Positions 26,855 to 35,483 of a DNA stretch of 64,000 nucleotides are shown here, piece after piece; the stretch's first letter is position 1; every line of letters begins with the position of its first letter. Origin of the DNA: Bacteroidota bacterium (GTDB lineage Bacteria > Bacteroidota > Bacteroidia > Cytophagales > Cytophagaceae); NCBI GenBank assembly GCA_023458555.1, contig JAEWYS010000005.1:130375-194374 (forward strand), given 5' to 3'. Below the pieces are notes generated by a model. That model was not told where the DNA came from, searched no databases, and worked only from the letters and a program-made list of their open reading frames with translations. The position numbers and the translations under genes are program-made.

Positions 26855-27586
26855 TTAGACTAATTTGCGTGCTTTCTCAAGGTCTTCCTGCGTGTCAATA
26901 CCTATGCTTTCAATATTGGTAATGGCAGCTTTAATTTTATAGCCATTTTCGATCCAGCGGAGCTGCTCAAGCTGTTCTGCCAGTTCGAGGCTGCTTTGGG
27001 GCAGTTTGGTAATTTTTTTCAGAATATCCGCACGATAGGCGTATATGCCGATATGTTTATAGAAGGTATGTTTTCCGAGCCATTCGTTCGGGGTAGCACC
27101 TCTGATATAAGGAATGGTAGAACGGCTGAAGTAAACCGCTTCTGATTGCCGGTTGAGCAATACTTTGGGGGTATTGGGATTGAAAAGTACTTCTTCCGAA
27201 TCGATTTTCTTTACGAGAGTAGCCAATTCTGTATCCGGATTTAAGACGGAGGCAAGAAGAGAAATCTGAGCCGGTTGTATGAATGGTTCATCTCCCTGTA
27301 TATTGATGATAAAATCAACCGGCTTATCCAGGTGATTTATTGCCTCGGCGCAACGATCGGTACCGCTCTGATGTGCATCAGAGGTCATTGCAACTTTGCC
27401 GAACCGCTTTACTGTTTCATATATTTCTTCATGATCCGTAGCGACGATCAGATCAGAAAGGTCTTTGCACAACAAAGCCTGTTCGTACACACGCTGAATC
27501 ATGGGTTTACCGCCAATGTCAGCCAGCGCTTTGGCCGGAAGCCTGCCCGAAGCGTAACGGGCTGGTATAATGCCTGCTATTTTCAT
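26855..27586 (-). CDS. kdsB: 3-deoxy-manno-octulosonate cytidylyltransferase KdsB
   Basis: The 243-residue protein has IIPARYASGRLPAKALADIGGKP at the start with its catalytic Arg/Lys pattern, IVATDHEEI, SGTDRCAEA, INIQGDEPFI and YFSRSTIPYIR, then HIGIYAYR and LEQLRWIENG. It activates Kdo with CTP for the lipopolysaccharide core in the cytoplasm. The gene lies 19 bases downstream of the NfeD-type gene on the same strand, and the two may be co-transcribed. Confidence 0.96.
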   Translation of the reverse strand: MKIAGIIPARYASGRLPAKALADIGGKPMIQRVYEQALLCKDLSDLIVATDHEEIYETVKRFGKVAMTSDAHQSGTDRCAEAINHLDKPVDFIINIQGDEPFIQPAQISLLASVLNPDTELATLVKKIDSEEVLFNPNTPKVLLNRQSEAVYFSRSTIPYIRGATPNEWLGKHTFYKHIGIYAYRADILKKITKLPQSSLELAEQLEQLRWIENGYKIKAAITNIESIGIDTQEDLEKARKLV

Positions 27587-27605
27587 GGAATGATGTTATA
27601 CTGTA

Positions 27606-28949
27606 TTATTCACTGATTTCCTTTACCCGTAGAGATGTGCCCGCGATCTCTACAACTTCAACAGCAGTTCCTTTTTCAATAAACTCTCCCCGGGTACAGG
27701 CGTCGTAAATGATGTCATTGATCATGACTTTTCCGCTGGGACGAAGAACAGACCAGGCTGTTCCCCGCTGATGCAGCAAGGTTTCCTGATAAAAATTGGA
27801 AGTCCATCCTGCCTTTGAATGCATGGTATCTTCAAGCATAACCCGTTTGAATGCCCGGCTCTCCACAAATCTGGCACCGCCTGCGAATACAAGAATCAGG
27901 GAACCGCCAATGCCGGCAAAAAGGATGGCAACTGCTTCTATAACGGCATGTGCGGGTACAAAGGTAAAATCAAAAGCATTGTTGTTTAGTAATACTAATA
28001 CAATACCAGCGCACAGAAGGATGAGGCCCGCTATACCCGCAATGCCAAAGCCGGGAATTACCAGCAGCTCGAGCAATATGAGTATGATACCGGCAATAAA
28101 AATCAGAATTTCCCAATATTCGGCCAGTCCGTTGAGATAGTTGGGCAGGAAATAAAGGATGGCTGCTATGACTGATGCGAGTAGTGCAAAGCCTACTCCG
28201 GGAGTCTGGAGCTCGAAATACAATCCTCCCAGAATAATCAGAAGCAGAATGCTTTGCAGGTAAGGATTCAGGAATATATTGATGATTCTTTCTGTTTGGG
28301 AAAGCTCAAAGTGATGAAGTGTATAATGGGTAATCCCCAGCTGCTTTGTCAGAAGACTGTCAATTGAGTTTACCTTGCCTTCGCAGAATCCGTTTCTGAT
28401 CGCTTCTCCCGTAGTAAAAGAAATAACATTGCCTACCGCTATACTGTCCTTGCCTACCGGTTGTCCGACCATACCGGCAGCAATATCGGGATTTCGGCCT
28501 TTTTCTTCGGCAGTGGCGCGCATTTTGGCGCGCATATACGCCTGATATTTGTCAGGTGCAGGCTTGCCATCTGCAAAAACGACTGTAGCAGCTCCTATAT
28601 TGGCACCGGGAGCCATGTATATACTGTCGGTAGCCAGAGCGATCAGCGCACCGGCAGAAGCAGCATTGTTGTTTATATAGACATAAACAGGCACGGGAGA
28701 GGCCAGAATCCGGTTGCGTATTTTGTCTGCATCATCCAGTGTACCGCCATAGGTATCCATATCGATCAATACCATATCGGTTTTCTGCCTGATGGCCTCA
28801 TCAAATGCGAGATCCGCATAGCGGCTCATTCTGGGATCAATTTCGCTTCTGATTTGAAATACGAAAACAGTATTTTTCTCCTGAGCATGACTAAGTGAGC
28901 AGATCAGAAAAAAGCAAAGAGGCAGAAGAAAACGGATTATTACAGTCAT
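27606..28949 (-). CDS. NfeD-type membrane serine protease (ClpP-like plus NfeD)
   Basis: This 447-residue protein combines a signal peptide (MTVIIRFLLPLCFFLICSL) with a ClpP/crotonase-like protease domain, then four or so membrane helices (about 235-330) and a C-terminal OB-like NfeD domain. The protease domain carries LIDMDTYGGTLDDADKIR and NNAASAGALIALA, whose Ser is the expected nucleophile. This is the long NfeD1b architecture that often works with stomatin-like proteins in membrane protein quality control. No stomatin gene is adjacent here; kdsB is. Confidence 0.88.
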   Translation of the reverse strand: MTVIIRFLLPLCFFLICSLSHAQEKNTVFVFQIRSEIDPRMSRYADLAFDEAIRQKTDMVLIDMDTYGGTLDDADKIRNRILASPVPVYVYINNNAASAGALIALATDSIYMAPGANIGAATVVFADGKPAPDKYQAYMRAKMRATAEEKGRNPDIAAGMVGQPVGKDSIAVGNVISFTTGEAIRNGFCEGKVNSIDSLLTKQLGITHYTLHHFELSQTERIINIFLNPYLQSILLLIILGGLYFELQTPGVGFALLASVIAAILYFLPNYLNGLAEYWEILIFIAGIILILLELLVIPGFGIAGIAGLILLCAGIVLVLLNNNAFDFTFVPAHAVIEAVAILFAGIGGSLILVFAGGARFVESRAFKRVMLEDTMHSKAGWTSNFYQETLLHQRGTAWSVLRPSGKVMINDIIYDACTRGEFIEKGTAVEVVEIAGTSLRVKEISE

Positions 28950-29007
28950 TTTGAACAGATGTATAAGAAGTCTGAAATTTACTAAAATAATACTTATGGC
29001 TTTTGAT

Positions 29008-29015
29008 TAACTTTG
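29008..29015 (+). promoter_or_regulatory. -7 promoter element of the DUF4905-like gene
   Basis: TAACTTTG, an exact TAnnTTTG match, lies 23 bases before a TTG start that is itself preceded by an AGGAGA sequence. Confidence 0.5.
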
Positions 29016-29038
29016 AATAAAGTTAGGAGATAAGATAG

Positions 29039-29827
29039 TTGGAAAAATTGCCTGTTCAGTCGATTGTAATGGATGATATGGTCTGGAAAGTTCATTTTAC
29101 GGATCTGTATATGCTTGTAGAAACCAGAGATGGTATAAAAAAACATTTCGATCTGCTGTGTATCGATACCCGTACAATGAAGGTAATATGGAAGACAGAA
29201 ACAGCTATATTGAGCTGGTGGGAGACCATTGTTGCAGTTACTGGCAGGTATATTGTTTTAAGTCTTTATCAGGACCCTGCTTTTCCCTGTACCGGTGGTC
29301 TGAAAGTGATGGATTTGAGCAACGGGAGTTTTTTATGGAAAAACAACTGCTATAATCTGGCTGAAGTAAAAAGCGATGATGTAATCCGGGTTGTAGATAC
29401 AGAAAATGATCAGCGGGAAACTATGGAAATAAAGCTTGAAACCGGCGGAGTTTTGACAGGTTTTTCGGAAGGTGAAGAAGGCAACGGGGCTAAAACAGAA
29501 GGGAAGATAACTCCTTCATTTTATCCGGAAGGGCATGAGTATTTTGCGCAGGTAGCCTCTTTTTTAAGCCTGAAAGGCTATCACCCGGTCAAAGCTATCG
29601 AATATGCAGAAATCGATGATAAAGTTGTTATTGGATTTTATGAAGATACAGAGGGCGGTCTTCGGTTTACATTGCTGGTAATTAACGCAAAAGGAGAAGT
29701 GTTTTGGGAAGAAACCGGGACAAATCAACGTGACGGTATAGGTTTTGGCACGTATTTTCTTTTAAAAGAATGGATTGTTTTTGTCAGGGATAAAAAAGAA
29801 ATAGTAATTTTGAGTCTGAGTATTTGA
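29039..29827 (+). CDS. probable DUF4905 protein
   Basis: The 262-residue cytoplasmic protein has beta-propeller-like strands (VWKVHFTDLYMLVETRD, ILSWWETIVAVTGRYIVLSLYQ, GGLKVMDLSNGSFLWK) and no signal peptide. This pattern and length fit DUF4905 of Bacteroidota; the assignment is from memory of the family. The start appears to be TTG at 29039, because AGGAGA sits at 29025-29030 and no ATG is well placed. The next gene begins 4 bases after its stop, so it may share a transcript with the LysM gene. Confidence 0.55.
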   Translation: MEKLPVQSIVMDDMVWKVHFTDLYMLVETRDGIKKHFDLLCIDTRTMKVIWKTETAILSWWETIVAVTGRYIVLSLYQDPAFPCTGGLKVMDLSNGSFLWKNNCYNLAEVKSDDVIRVVDTENDQRETMEIKLETGGVLTGFSEGEEGNGAKTEGKITPSFYPEGHEYFAQVASFLSLKGYHPVKAIEYAEIDDKVVIGFYEDTEGGLRFTLLVINAKGEVFWEETGTNQRDGIGFGTYFLLKEWIVFVRDKKEIVILSLSI

Positions 29828-29831
29828 ATCT

Positions 29832-30752
29832 ATGGTTATGAAAAAAGCATTAATATTTCTGTCACTGCTATGTGCGTTTGTTTCATCTCAGGCTTCAGTA
29901 CTGGATTCTGTCGGAGTTGAAAAGAAAGGCGATACCTATTTTATACAGCATAAGATGGAGGCAAAAGAAACGCTGTATGCTTTGTCACGGAGATACAACG
30001 CTACGGTAGACGAAATAAAAAAAGCAAACCCTGGAGTCAACATTAATGATATCGGTATAGGGCAGATTATTCTGGTACCTGCCAAAAACTATAAGCCCGC
30101 TGCTGCTGCATCTTCTTCTGCACCTGTATCTGGGAAAAAAATCCATAAGGTAGAACCGAAGGAAACTCTGTTTGCCCTGTCTCAGAAATATGGTGTTACT
30201 GTCGATGAGCTTAAGAAGGCAAATCCGGCATTGAATGAAAAAGGACTGCAGGTAGGAATGGAGCTTGTGATACCCGGAAAAAGCGCGCCTTCGGCAGTAG
30301 CTGCGACTGAAACCCGGAAGCCTGAACCGACACCGGCTGCAAAACCTGCACAAAACACGAGTACCGGCACAGCTCCTGCTGCGGCACCTAAGCCAGTGAC
30401 AGCTGCTGCCGGGAAGCCGAAACCAGAGCCTGCTCCAGCCAGACTTACACCAACAGACCTGCCTTCTAAAAATAATAAGATTGAGAAGGTAAATGAAAAC
30501 GGCCTGGCAGAAACTGCTCCTGCACGTCAGGATGCTCCCGACTTCTTTGCCTATCACAAAACTGCTCCGGTGGGTACGATTATTCATGTTGTGAATGATC
30601 AGAATAATCAGAATGCCTATGTCCGGGTAATTGGACCGTTGAAAGATCCTTCTTCCGAAACTGCCATCATTCAGCTTTCGCCGAAAGCGATGGAGCGAAT
30701 CAAAGCCGGAGATGCTAAAGCCAAAGTCAGCCTTTCTTATTTTATGCCTTGA
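29832..30752 (+). CDS. secreted LysM protein with a C-terminal RlpA-like domain
   Basis: The 306-residue protein has a signal peptide (residues 1-21) and two LysM repeats of about 45 residues (YFIQHKMEAKETLYALSRRYN..., KIHKVEPKETLFALSQKYG...). A Pro/Ala-rich linker (about 150-225) follows, then a C-terminal domain of about 75 residues (GTIIHVVNDQNNQNAYVRVIG) that resembles a double-psi beta-barrel of the RlpA type. LysM binds peptidoglycan, so it should act in the periplasm on the cell wall. Its stop overlaps the TTG start of the next gene, which implies coupling. Confidence 0.8.
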   Translation: MVMKKALIFLSLLCAFVSSQASVLDSVGVEKKGDTYFIQHKMEAKETLYALSRRYNATVDEIKKANPGVNINDIGIGQIILVPAKNYKPAAAASSSAPVSGKKIHKVEPKETLFALSQKYGVTVDELKKANPALNEKGLQVGMELVIPGKSAPSAVAATETRKPEPTPAAKPAQNTSTGTAPAAAPKPVTAAAGKPKPEPAPARLTPTDLPSKNNKIEKVNENGLAETAPARQDAPDFFAYHKTAPVGTIIHVVNDQNNQNAYVRVIGPLKDPSSETAIIQLSPKAMERIKAGDAKAKVSLSYFMP

Positions 30753-31537
30753 ATACACTGCAATTAAAAGACTTTCTTGACGAAAAAGTCGCCGTCTATA
30801 ATCAGCCGGGTTTTATTGAAAATGATCCGATATCGATTCCGCATCTTTTTTCTGTAAAGCAGGATATCGAAATTATGGGATTCTGGGCTTCTATCCTTGC
30901 CTGGGGGCAGCGGGCAACTATAATAAATAAATGCAGGGAGCTGGTCCGGCGTATGGACGGAGCTCCATATGATTTTATCCGCAATCATACGGATAGAGAC
31001 CTGACACGTTTTGCAGGTTTTTGCCACCGGACGTTTAATGATACAGACACGCTCTACTTTATTGCTTTTTTTCACGATTACTATTCCCGGCACGAATCGC
31101 TGGAGACTGCTTTTAGCCAGTTTCTGACTGAAGATTCTCCGGATATCGGACCAGCGCTTGTTGGCTTTCAGAGACTGTTTTTCAGCTTGCCAGATTTTCC
31201 GGCGCGTACGATGAAGCATGTTTCGACACCCTTGCGGGGGTCTACCTGCAAAAGGCTGAATATGTTTCTTCGCTGGATGGTCCGCAACGATAATAAAGGA
31301 GTAGATTTTGGTATCTGGAATCAGATACGTATGTCGCAGCTGATTTGCCCGTGTGATGTCCATGTAGACCGGGTAGCCAGGCGCTTCGGACTTATTCAGC
31401 GGAAGCAGACAGACTGGCAGACAGCTATGGAGCTAACAGAAAATCTTCGCCAGTTTGATGGTAATGATCCGGTTAAATATGATTTTGCGCTTTTTGGTAT
31501 CGGAGTAGAAGAAACGCGTATGCGCCTGACCCGTTGA
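30749..31537 (+). CDS. TIGR02757 family protein
   Basis: This 262-residue protein has the family-typical start DFLDEKVAVYNQPGFIENDPISIPH, then GFWASILAWGQRATI, STPLRGSTCKRLNMFLRWMVR and CPCDVHVDRVARRFGL. The Bacteroidota family TIGR02757 has no established function; distant resemblance to helix-hairpin-helix DNA glycosylases has been suggested. The start is a TTG overlapping the LysM stop (TTGA), with no better ATG. Confidence 0.8.
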   Translation: MNTLQLKDFLDEKVAVYNQPGFIENDPISIPHLFSVKQDIEIMGFWASILAWGQRATIINKCRELVRRMDGAPYDFIRNHTDRDLTRFAGFCHRTFNDTDTLYFIAFFHDYYSRHESLETAFSQFLTEDSPDIGPALVGFQRLFFSLPDFPARTMKHVSTPLRGSTCKRLNMFLRWMVRNDNKGVDFGIWNQIRMSQLICPCDVHVDRVARRFGLIQRKQTDWQTAMELTENLRQFDGNDPVKYDFALFGIGVEETRMRLTR

Positions 31538-31593
31538 TCTTTGTCTTCGCCTCAGACAAGCAGGATGCTGTGGTTTTCGACGTCCGAGGATTT

Positions 31594-31830
31594 TTAAGCT
31601 TCAAACTTCTTCCTTAATGGTTGCAGCAATTCCATTAGCCCGTTAATCTTTATTTCATATACCAGAGCCAGCTCCTGTCCGAGCGTTCCCTCAGGCCATC
31701 CTTTTTTGGCCATCCATTCAAGATAGGGAACAGGAATATCCAGCAGTTTTACTCCCTGATATTTTCCAAAAGGCATAGTTCTTGAAAGTATCCGCTGCAG
31801 GACCTGGCTGTTGAGGTTGAGTTCTTCCAT
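31594..31830 (-). CDS. DUF3820 family protein
   Basis: The 78-residue protein contains the DUF3820 core: MPFGKYQGVKLLDIPVPYLEWMAKKGWPEGTLG, here with the conserved G-K/Y-G and P-YL-W positions. The family is small, cytoplasmic and of unknown role (it has been linked to exonuclease-like folds). I use the ATG at 31830; an upstream in-frame start at 31884 would add a hydrophobic stretch with no family support. Confidence 0.75.
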   Translation of the reverse strand: MEELNLNSQVLQRILSRTMPFGKYQGVKLLDIPVPYLEWMAKKGWPEGTLGQELALVYEIKINGLMELLQPLRKKFEA

Positions 31831-32005
31831 TATTGATACTCGGGATGATATAAATGAGGCTGAATATATAAAATTTATTGACAAATAACCGGAGATAATA
31901 TAGTCTTTTGTACTGTTGGTATAGAAGTCAGGCAGAAAAAAATAAAAAATTCTCAGATCCTTCTGCTTCTCCTTATATTTAAAGCTTATTCGGTCATTGT
32001 TGCCG

Positions 32006-34828
32006 ATGATAAAATTTGGTTTGAGAAACTATTGTTTTAATATGGTGATATATCTGAGAAGTTTTTTCTGCTTTTTGACAGGGTTTGCCGGAATCCTGTT
32101 TTTTTCATCGAATATATATGCGCAGGGGGTGACGTTTCAAGGCACGCTTCGGGACAGCCTGGATCAGACAGAGATACCTATGGCGTATTTGTCGCTCAGC
32201 GTACAGGCAGACCAGACTCTTCGCTATGCTGTGTATGCTGATACGGCCGGTAATTTTTATTTCCCTAATGTTATCCCGGATAATTACCTGCTGTATATAA
32301 ATGCGTTTGGATACAGGGAAAAGTATATTCCACTACGTATTGAGAGCCCAGTCAGTGATTTTCCCATTATGATCTCTCCGGATATTCAAAGTCTGGAAGG
32401 TATAGTGATCAAGGGACGAATCCCGCCTGTGGAGAATAAGGGAGATACAACGGTTTATAATGCATCGGCTTTTAAAACCCTGCCGGATGCAGATGCTGAG
32501 GCATTAGTGAAAAAACTGCCTGGAGTAACGGTCAGAAACGGTGAAGTTACCGCCCAGGGCGAAAAAGTAACTGAAATATATGTAGACGGGAAACCTTTTT
32601 TCGGCCAGGATCCTAATACGGCTTTGAAATCCCTGCCTGCGGATATTATTGATAAAGTGGAAATTCTTGACAGAGGGAGTGATCAGGCTTTATTTACGGG
32701 TTTTGATGATGGAGACCGGATTAAGGCAATTAACATTGTAACAAAAAAAGATCGTCGTAACGGCGCTTTTGGCCGCGGGTATCTGGGGTATGGAAGCGAT
32801 GAGCGATATAATGCAGGCGCTACGCTCAACCTGTTTAATGGTAACCGGCGCATCACACTGCTGGGTATTTCCAATAATATTAATCAGCAGAATTTCTCCA
32901 GTGATGATCTGGCCGGACTTGTGAGCGGAGATCGTATGGCAGGAGGACCGGGCAGGTTCCGCCGCGGTGGTGGAGGTGACGACTTCCTTGTCAGCCAGCA
33001 GAACGGGATTACCCGAACCAATGCATTGGGGCTAAATTTTTCAGATTCAATAGGACGAAAAGTGAGCTTTTCGGGAAGCTATTTTTATGACCGGGCTAAT
33101 AATACCAATACGCAGTATGTAAACCGAAACTATTTTATGTCCGGAGACTCATCGCAGATATACCGGCAATCAGGTGATGAGAGTAGTATTGCACAGAATC
33201 ACCGGCTGAATATGCGAATTGATTATAAGATTGACTCTGCCAATTCGATCCTGTTGACTCCAAGGCTTACAGTTAACCATCAGGATGCCGGGAGTACGCT
33301 TTTTTCAGAAAGTATTTTTTCTCCGGGGAGCATATACTCATCAAGTAATAACGAATATGCCCAGCAGTCGCAGTCTGTTGATTTTCGTAACAATGCCTTA
33401 TATCGGCATTCTTTCAGGAAAAAGGGGCGCACACTGAGTGTTGGTCTGGAAACTGCTTTTGCCATGCTGAATGCAGACAATTCTTTGCAGGCAATTAATT
33501 CCTATGCGTCAGATGTGCGCAACGGCTCCGATTCCCTCAATCAAAAGACGGATTTGAGCCAAAACTCCTATACGCTGGGAACAGACTTGCGATATACAGA
33601 ACCTTTGGGAAAAGCAGGGCAATTGATGTTTCGATATGAAGTAGAGTTATCGAATCGGGATTACGACAAGGAAACAGCCGATTTGCAAGGGGCAGGCTTG
33701 TATCGTCTGGATAGTACTCTGTCCGGTAACTATGCATCTCAGTACCTGACTAATGAAGGCGGAGTGGCCTACCGTCTCAATCTGAAAAAGCTTTCCGGAA
33801 GCCTTGGTATTAACTATCAGAATTCCCGGCTTACCAATCATCAGGTATTGCCAACTGAGTCTTCAATAGATCAGAGCTTCAATGCGTTGCTGCCAAATGC
33901 AATGCTTCGTTATACGGTTTCCAAGGAGAAAACCATTCGTGTATTTTACAGGGCGGGAACCAGTCTCCCGTCGGTCAACCAGTTAAACAATATTGTAAAT
34001 AACAGTAATCCCCTGCTGGTGAGTCAGGGAAATCCTGACCTGAAGCAGGAATACAATCATAGAATATTTACGCGGATTGCTTTGGGTAAAAGTGAAGCCT
34101 ATAAATCATTAAATATATTCGCCTTTGTTCAGAATACGCAGAATTATATTGGTAATGCAGTTCTGATGCCGACAGCCGATACTCTCTTAAGCAATGGATA
34201 CCTGCTTAGAGAAGGGGCACAGCTTACCACACCTGCCAATATGAGCGGATACTGGACCGCCCGTTCAAGTCTGACCTATAGCTTTCCTCTGGATCTTATT
34301 AAGTCCAATATTGGTCTTACTACCGGCTATACCTATTCCAGAACTCCGGGTCTGGTTAATAATGAGCGAAACTTTGTCAATAATCACGGGATCACGGAAG
34401 GTATCACGATCGGAAGTAATTTTAGCCATAATTTTGATTTTACGCTCGGATATACGGCAAGCTACAATATTGTGAATAGTGTTCTGCGTCCCGAAAGCAA
34501 CCAGAATTACTTTTTTCATACCCTCGAGTTTAGGGCAGAATATGTCTTTAACAATGGCTTCCTGCTACAAAGCAATATCGGGCAGTATCTGTACCGTGGT
34601 CTGAGTACGAGCTTCAACAGGGATTTTGTGTTATGGAATGTTGGAGTAGGTAAAAAAATATTAAAAGATCAGCGCGGAGAGCTCAGGCTGAGTGTATTTG
34701 ATATTCTGAACCAGAATAACAGCATTGCCCGGAATGTTACGGAAAACTATGTAGAAGATGTTGGCAATTCTATTCTGAATCGCTATTTTATGTTGACGTT
34801 TTCATATAATTTCAGACAGTTTAAGTAA
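32006..34828 (+). CDS. outer-membrane beta-barrel protein, TonB-receptor-like (OMP_b-brl_3 type)
   Basis: The roughly 940-residue protein has a signal peptide ending IYAQ, then a CarboxypepD_reg-like domain (about residues 30-115: FQGTLRDSLDQTEIPMAYL). A plug-like domain follows (about 130-230: LPGVTVRNGEVTAQGEKVTEIYVDGKPFFG, VEILDRGSDQA), and then a long beta-barrel to the end, closing MLTFSYNFRQFK. No clear TonB box is visible. A Gly/Arg-rich loop (GGPGRFRRGGGGDD) sits near residue 320. Such proteins act as outer-membrane channels or receptors. The start is either ATG 32006 or 32042 (MVIYLRSFF); the latter gives a more regular signal peptide. It is monocistronic. Confidence 0.85.
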   Translation: MIKFGLRNYCFNMVIYLRSFFCFLTGFAGILFFSSNIYAQGVTFQGTLRDSLDQTEIPMAYLSLSVQADQTLRYAVYADTAGNFYFPNVIPDNYLLYINAFGYREKYIPLRIESPVSDFPIMISPDIQSLEGIVIKGRIPPVENKGDTTVYNASAFKTLPDADAEALVKKLPGVTVRNGEVTAQGEKVTEIYVDGKPFFGQDPNTALKSLPADIIDKVEILDRGSDQALFTGFDDGDRIKAINIVTKKDRRNGAFGRGYLGYGSDERYNAGATLNLFNGNRRITLLGISNNINQQNFSSDDLAGLVSGDRMAGGPGRFRRGGGGDDFLVSQQNGITRTNALGLNFSDSIGRKVSFSGSYFYDRANNTNTQYVNRNYFMSGDSSQIYRQSGDESSIAQNHRLNMRIDYKIDSANSILLTPRLTVNHQDAGSTLFSESIFSPGSIYSSSNNEYAQQSQSVDFRNNALYRHSFRKKGRTLSVGLETAFAMLNADNSLQAINSYASDVRNGSDSLNQKTDLSQNSYTLGTDLRYTEPLGKAGQLMFRYEVELSNRDYDKETADLQGAGLYRLDSTLSGNYASQYLTNEGGVAYRLNLKKLSGSLGINYQNSRLTNHQVLPTESSIDQSFNALLPNAMLRYTVSKEKTIRVFYRAGTSLPSVNQLNNIVNNSNPLLVSQGNPDLKQEYNHRIFTRIALGKSEAYKSLNIFAFVQNTQNYIGNAVLMPTADTLLSNGYLLREGAQLTTPANMSGYWTARSSLTYSFPLDLIKSNIGLTTGYTYSRTPGLVNNERNFVNNHGITEGITIGSNFSHNFDFTLGYTASYNIVNSVLRPESNQNYFFHTLEFRAEYVFNNGFLLQSNIGQYLYRGLSTSFNRDFVLWNVGVGKKILKDQRGELRLSVFDILNQNNSIARNVTENYVEDVGNSILNRYFMLTFSYNFRQFK

Positions 34829-35227
34829 TTGATTATGGGTGTATGGTTAATATTGATGTAATAATCATACAGGATCAGGTGCTTGCCCTATATATAATTT
34901 TTAGCTTCTTTTAATTGTTTAAAAGGCGGAAGTTTAAAGCATAAGATTCAAAGATCGTAGTGCCGATTTCCGGTGTCTGAGTTTTCCGAACCACCGAATT
35001 CGAAGGCAAAAAGCCTGTTTCCGGCGGGCGGTAAAGCCTGTTCTCTTTTTTATATATCTGGTATGAGGAGTGTCAGCTATTCCTTACTATTGTCGGCAGT
35101 ATAGATAATTGTAATAATTTTTTAAAGATGAACATTGGGTTTTTATGTATGTAGTGACTGATTTTATTATTATATAGACTATCCATGGGGTCTTTTTTTT
35201 GTGTTTAAAATGAGTAAAATATTACAT

Positions 35228-35272
35228 TGTAAAGTATCATAAAATAATATCATTATTTTATGATACTTTACA
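35228..35272. repeat. perfect 21-bp inverted repeat
   Basis: Arms 35228-35248 and 35252-35272 are exact reverse complements with a 3-base loop (ATC). The arm begins TGTAAAGTATCATAAA. No T-run follows on either strand, so it is not a standard terminator. It could be a protein-binding palindrome, a cruciform or an mRNA hairpin in the leader of the downstream operon. Confidence 0.85.
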
Positions 35273-35444
35273 GGGGAAATTAATGTGCTCTTGTATTTGC
35301 TCGTAAAAGAAGGTTTGGCAATAAAGAAGAAAAAGTGAGAGTTTTTGATCAAAATGAAAAAGAGAATATATGGCACGTGGATTGGCTTGTATGTTAAATG
35401 TATGTTTTTGTAATAAAAAAAAGTGTTTATATATTCGTCGCCTC

Positions 35445-35462
35445 AAGCAATAGGTATTGCTT
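35445..35462. promoter_or_regulatory. 18-bp dyad next to the operon start
   Basis: AAGCAATA (35445-35452), GG, TATTGCTT (35455-35462) is a perfect dyad 21 bases before the ATG at 35484. TACGTAATTTG follows directly and looks like an imperfect -7 region. The position suits an operator. No cognate regulator is recognised. Confidence 0.45.
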
Positions 35463-35483
35463 ACGTAATTTGACAAACATATA

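Larger units (their letters stand above)
34829..35483. other. 655-base AT-rich intergenic region before the giant-protein operon
   Basis: No gene is supported here. It contains a degenerate stretch (34,980-35,100) resembling the gap at 7,440-7,620, a short weak stem followed by T8 at about 35,176-35,200 (possible terminator), a perfect 21-bp inverted repeat (35,228-35,272) and an 18-bp dyad (35,445-35,462). The promoter of the large operon should be in its right part. Confidence 0.6.
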
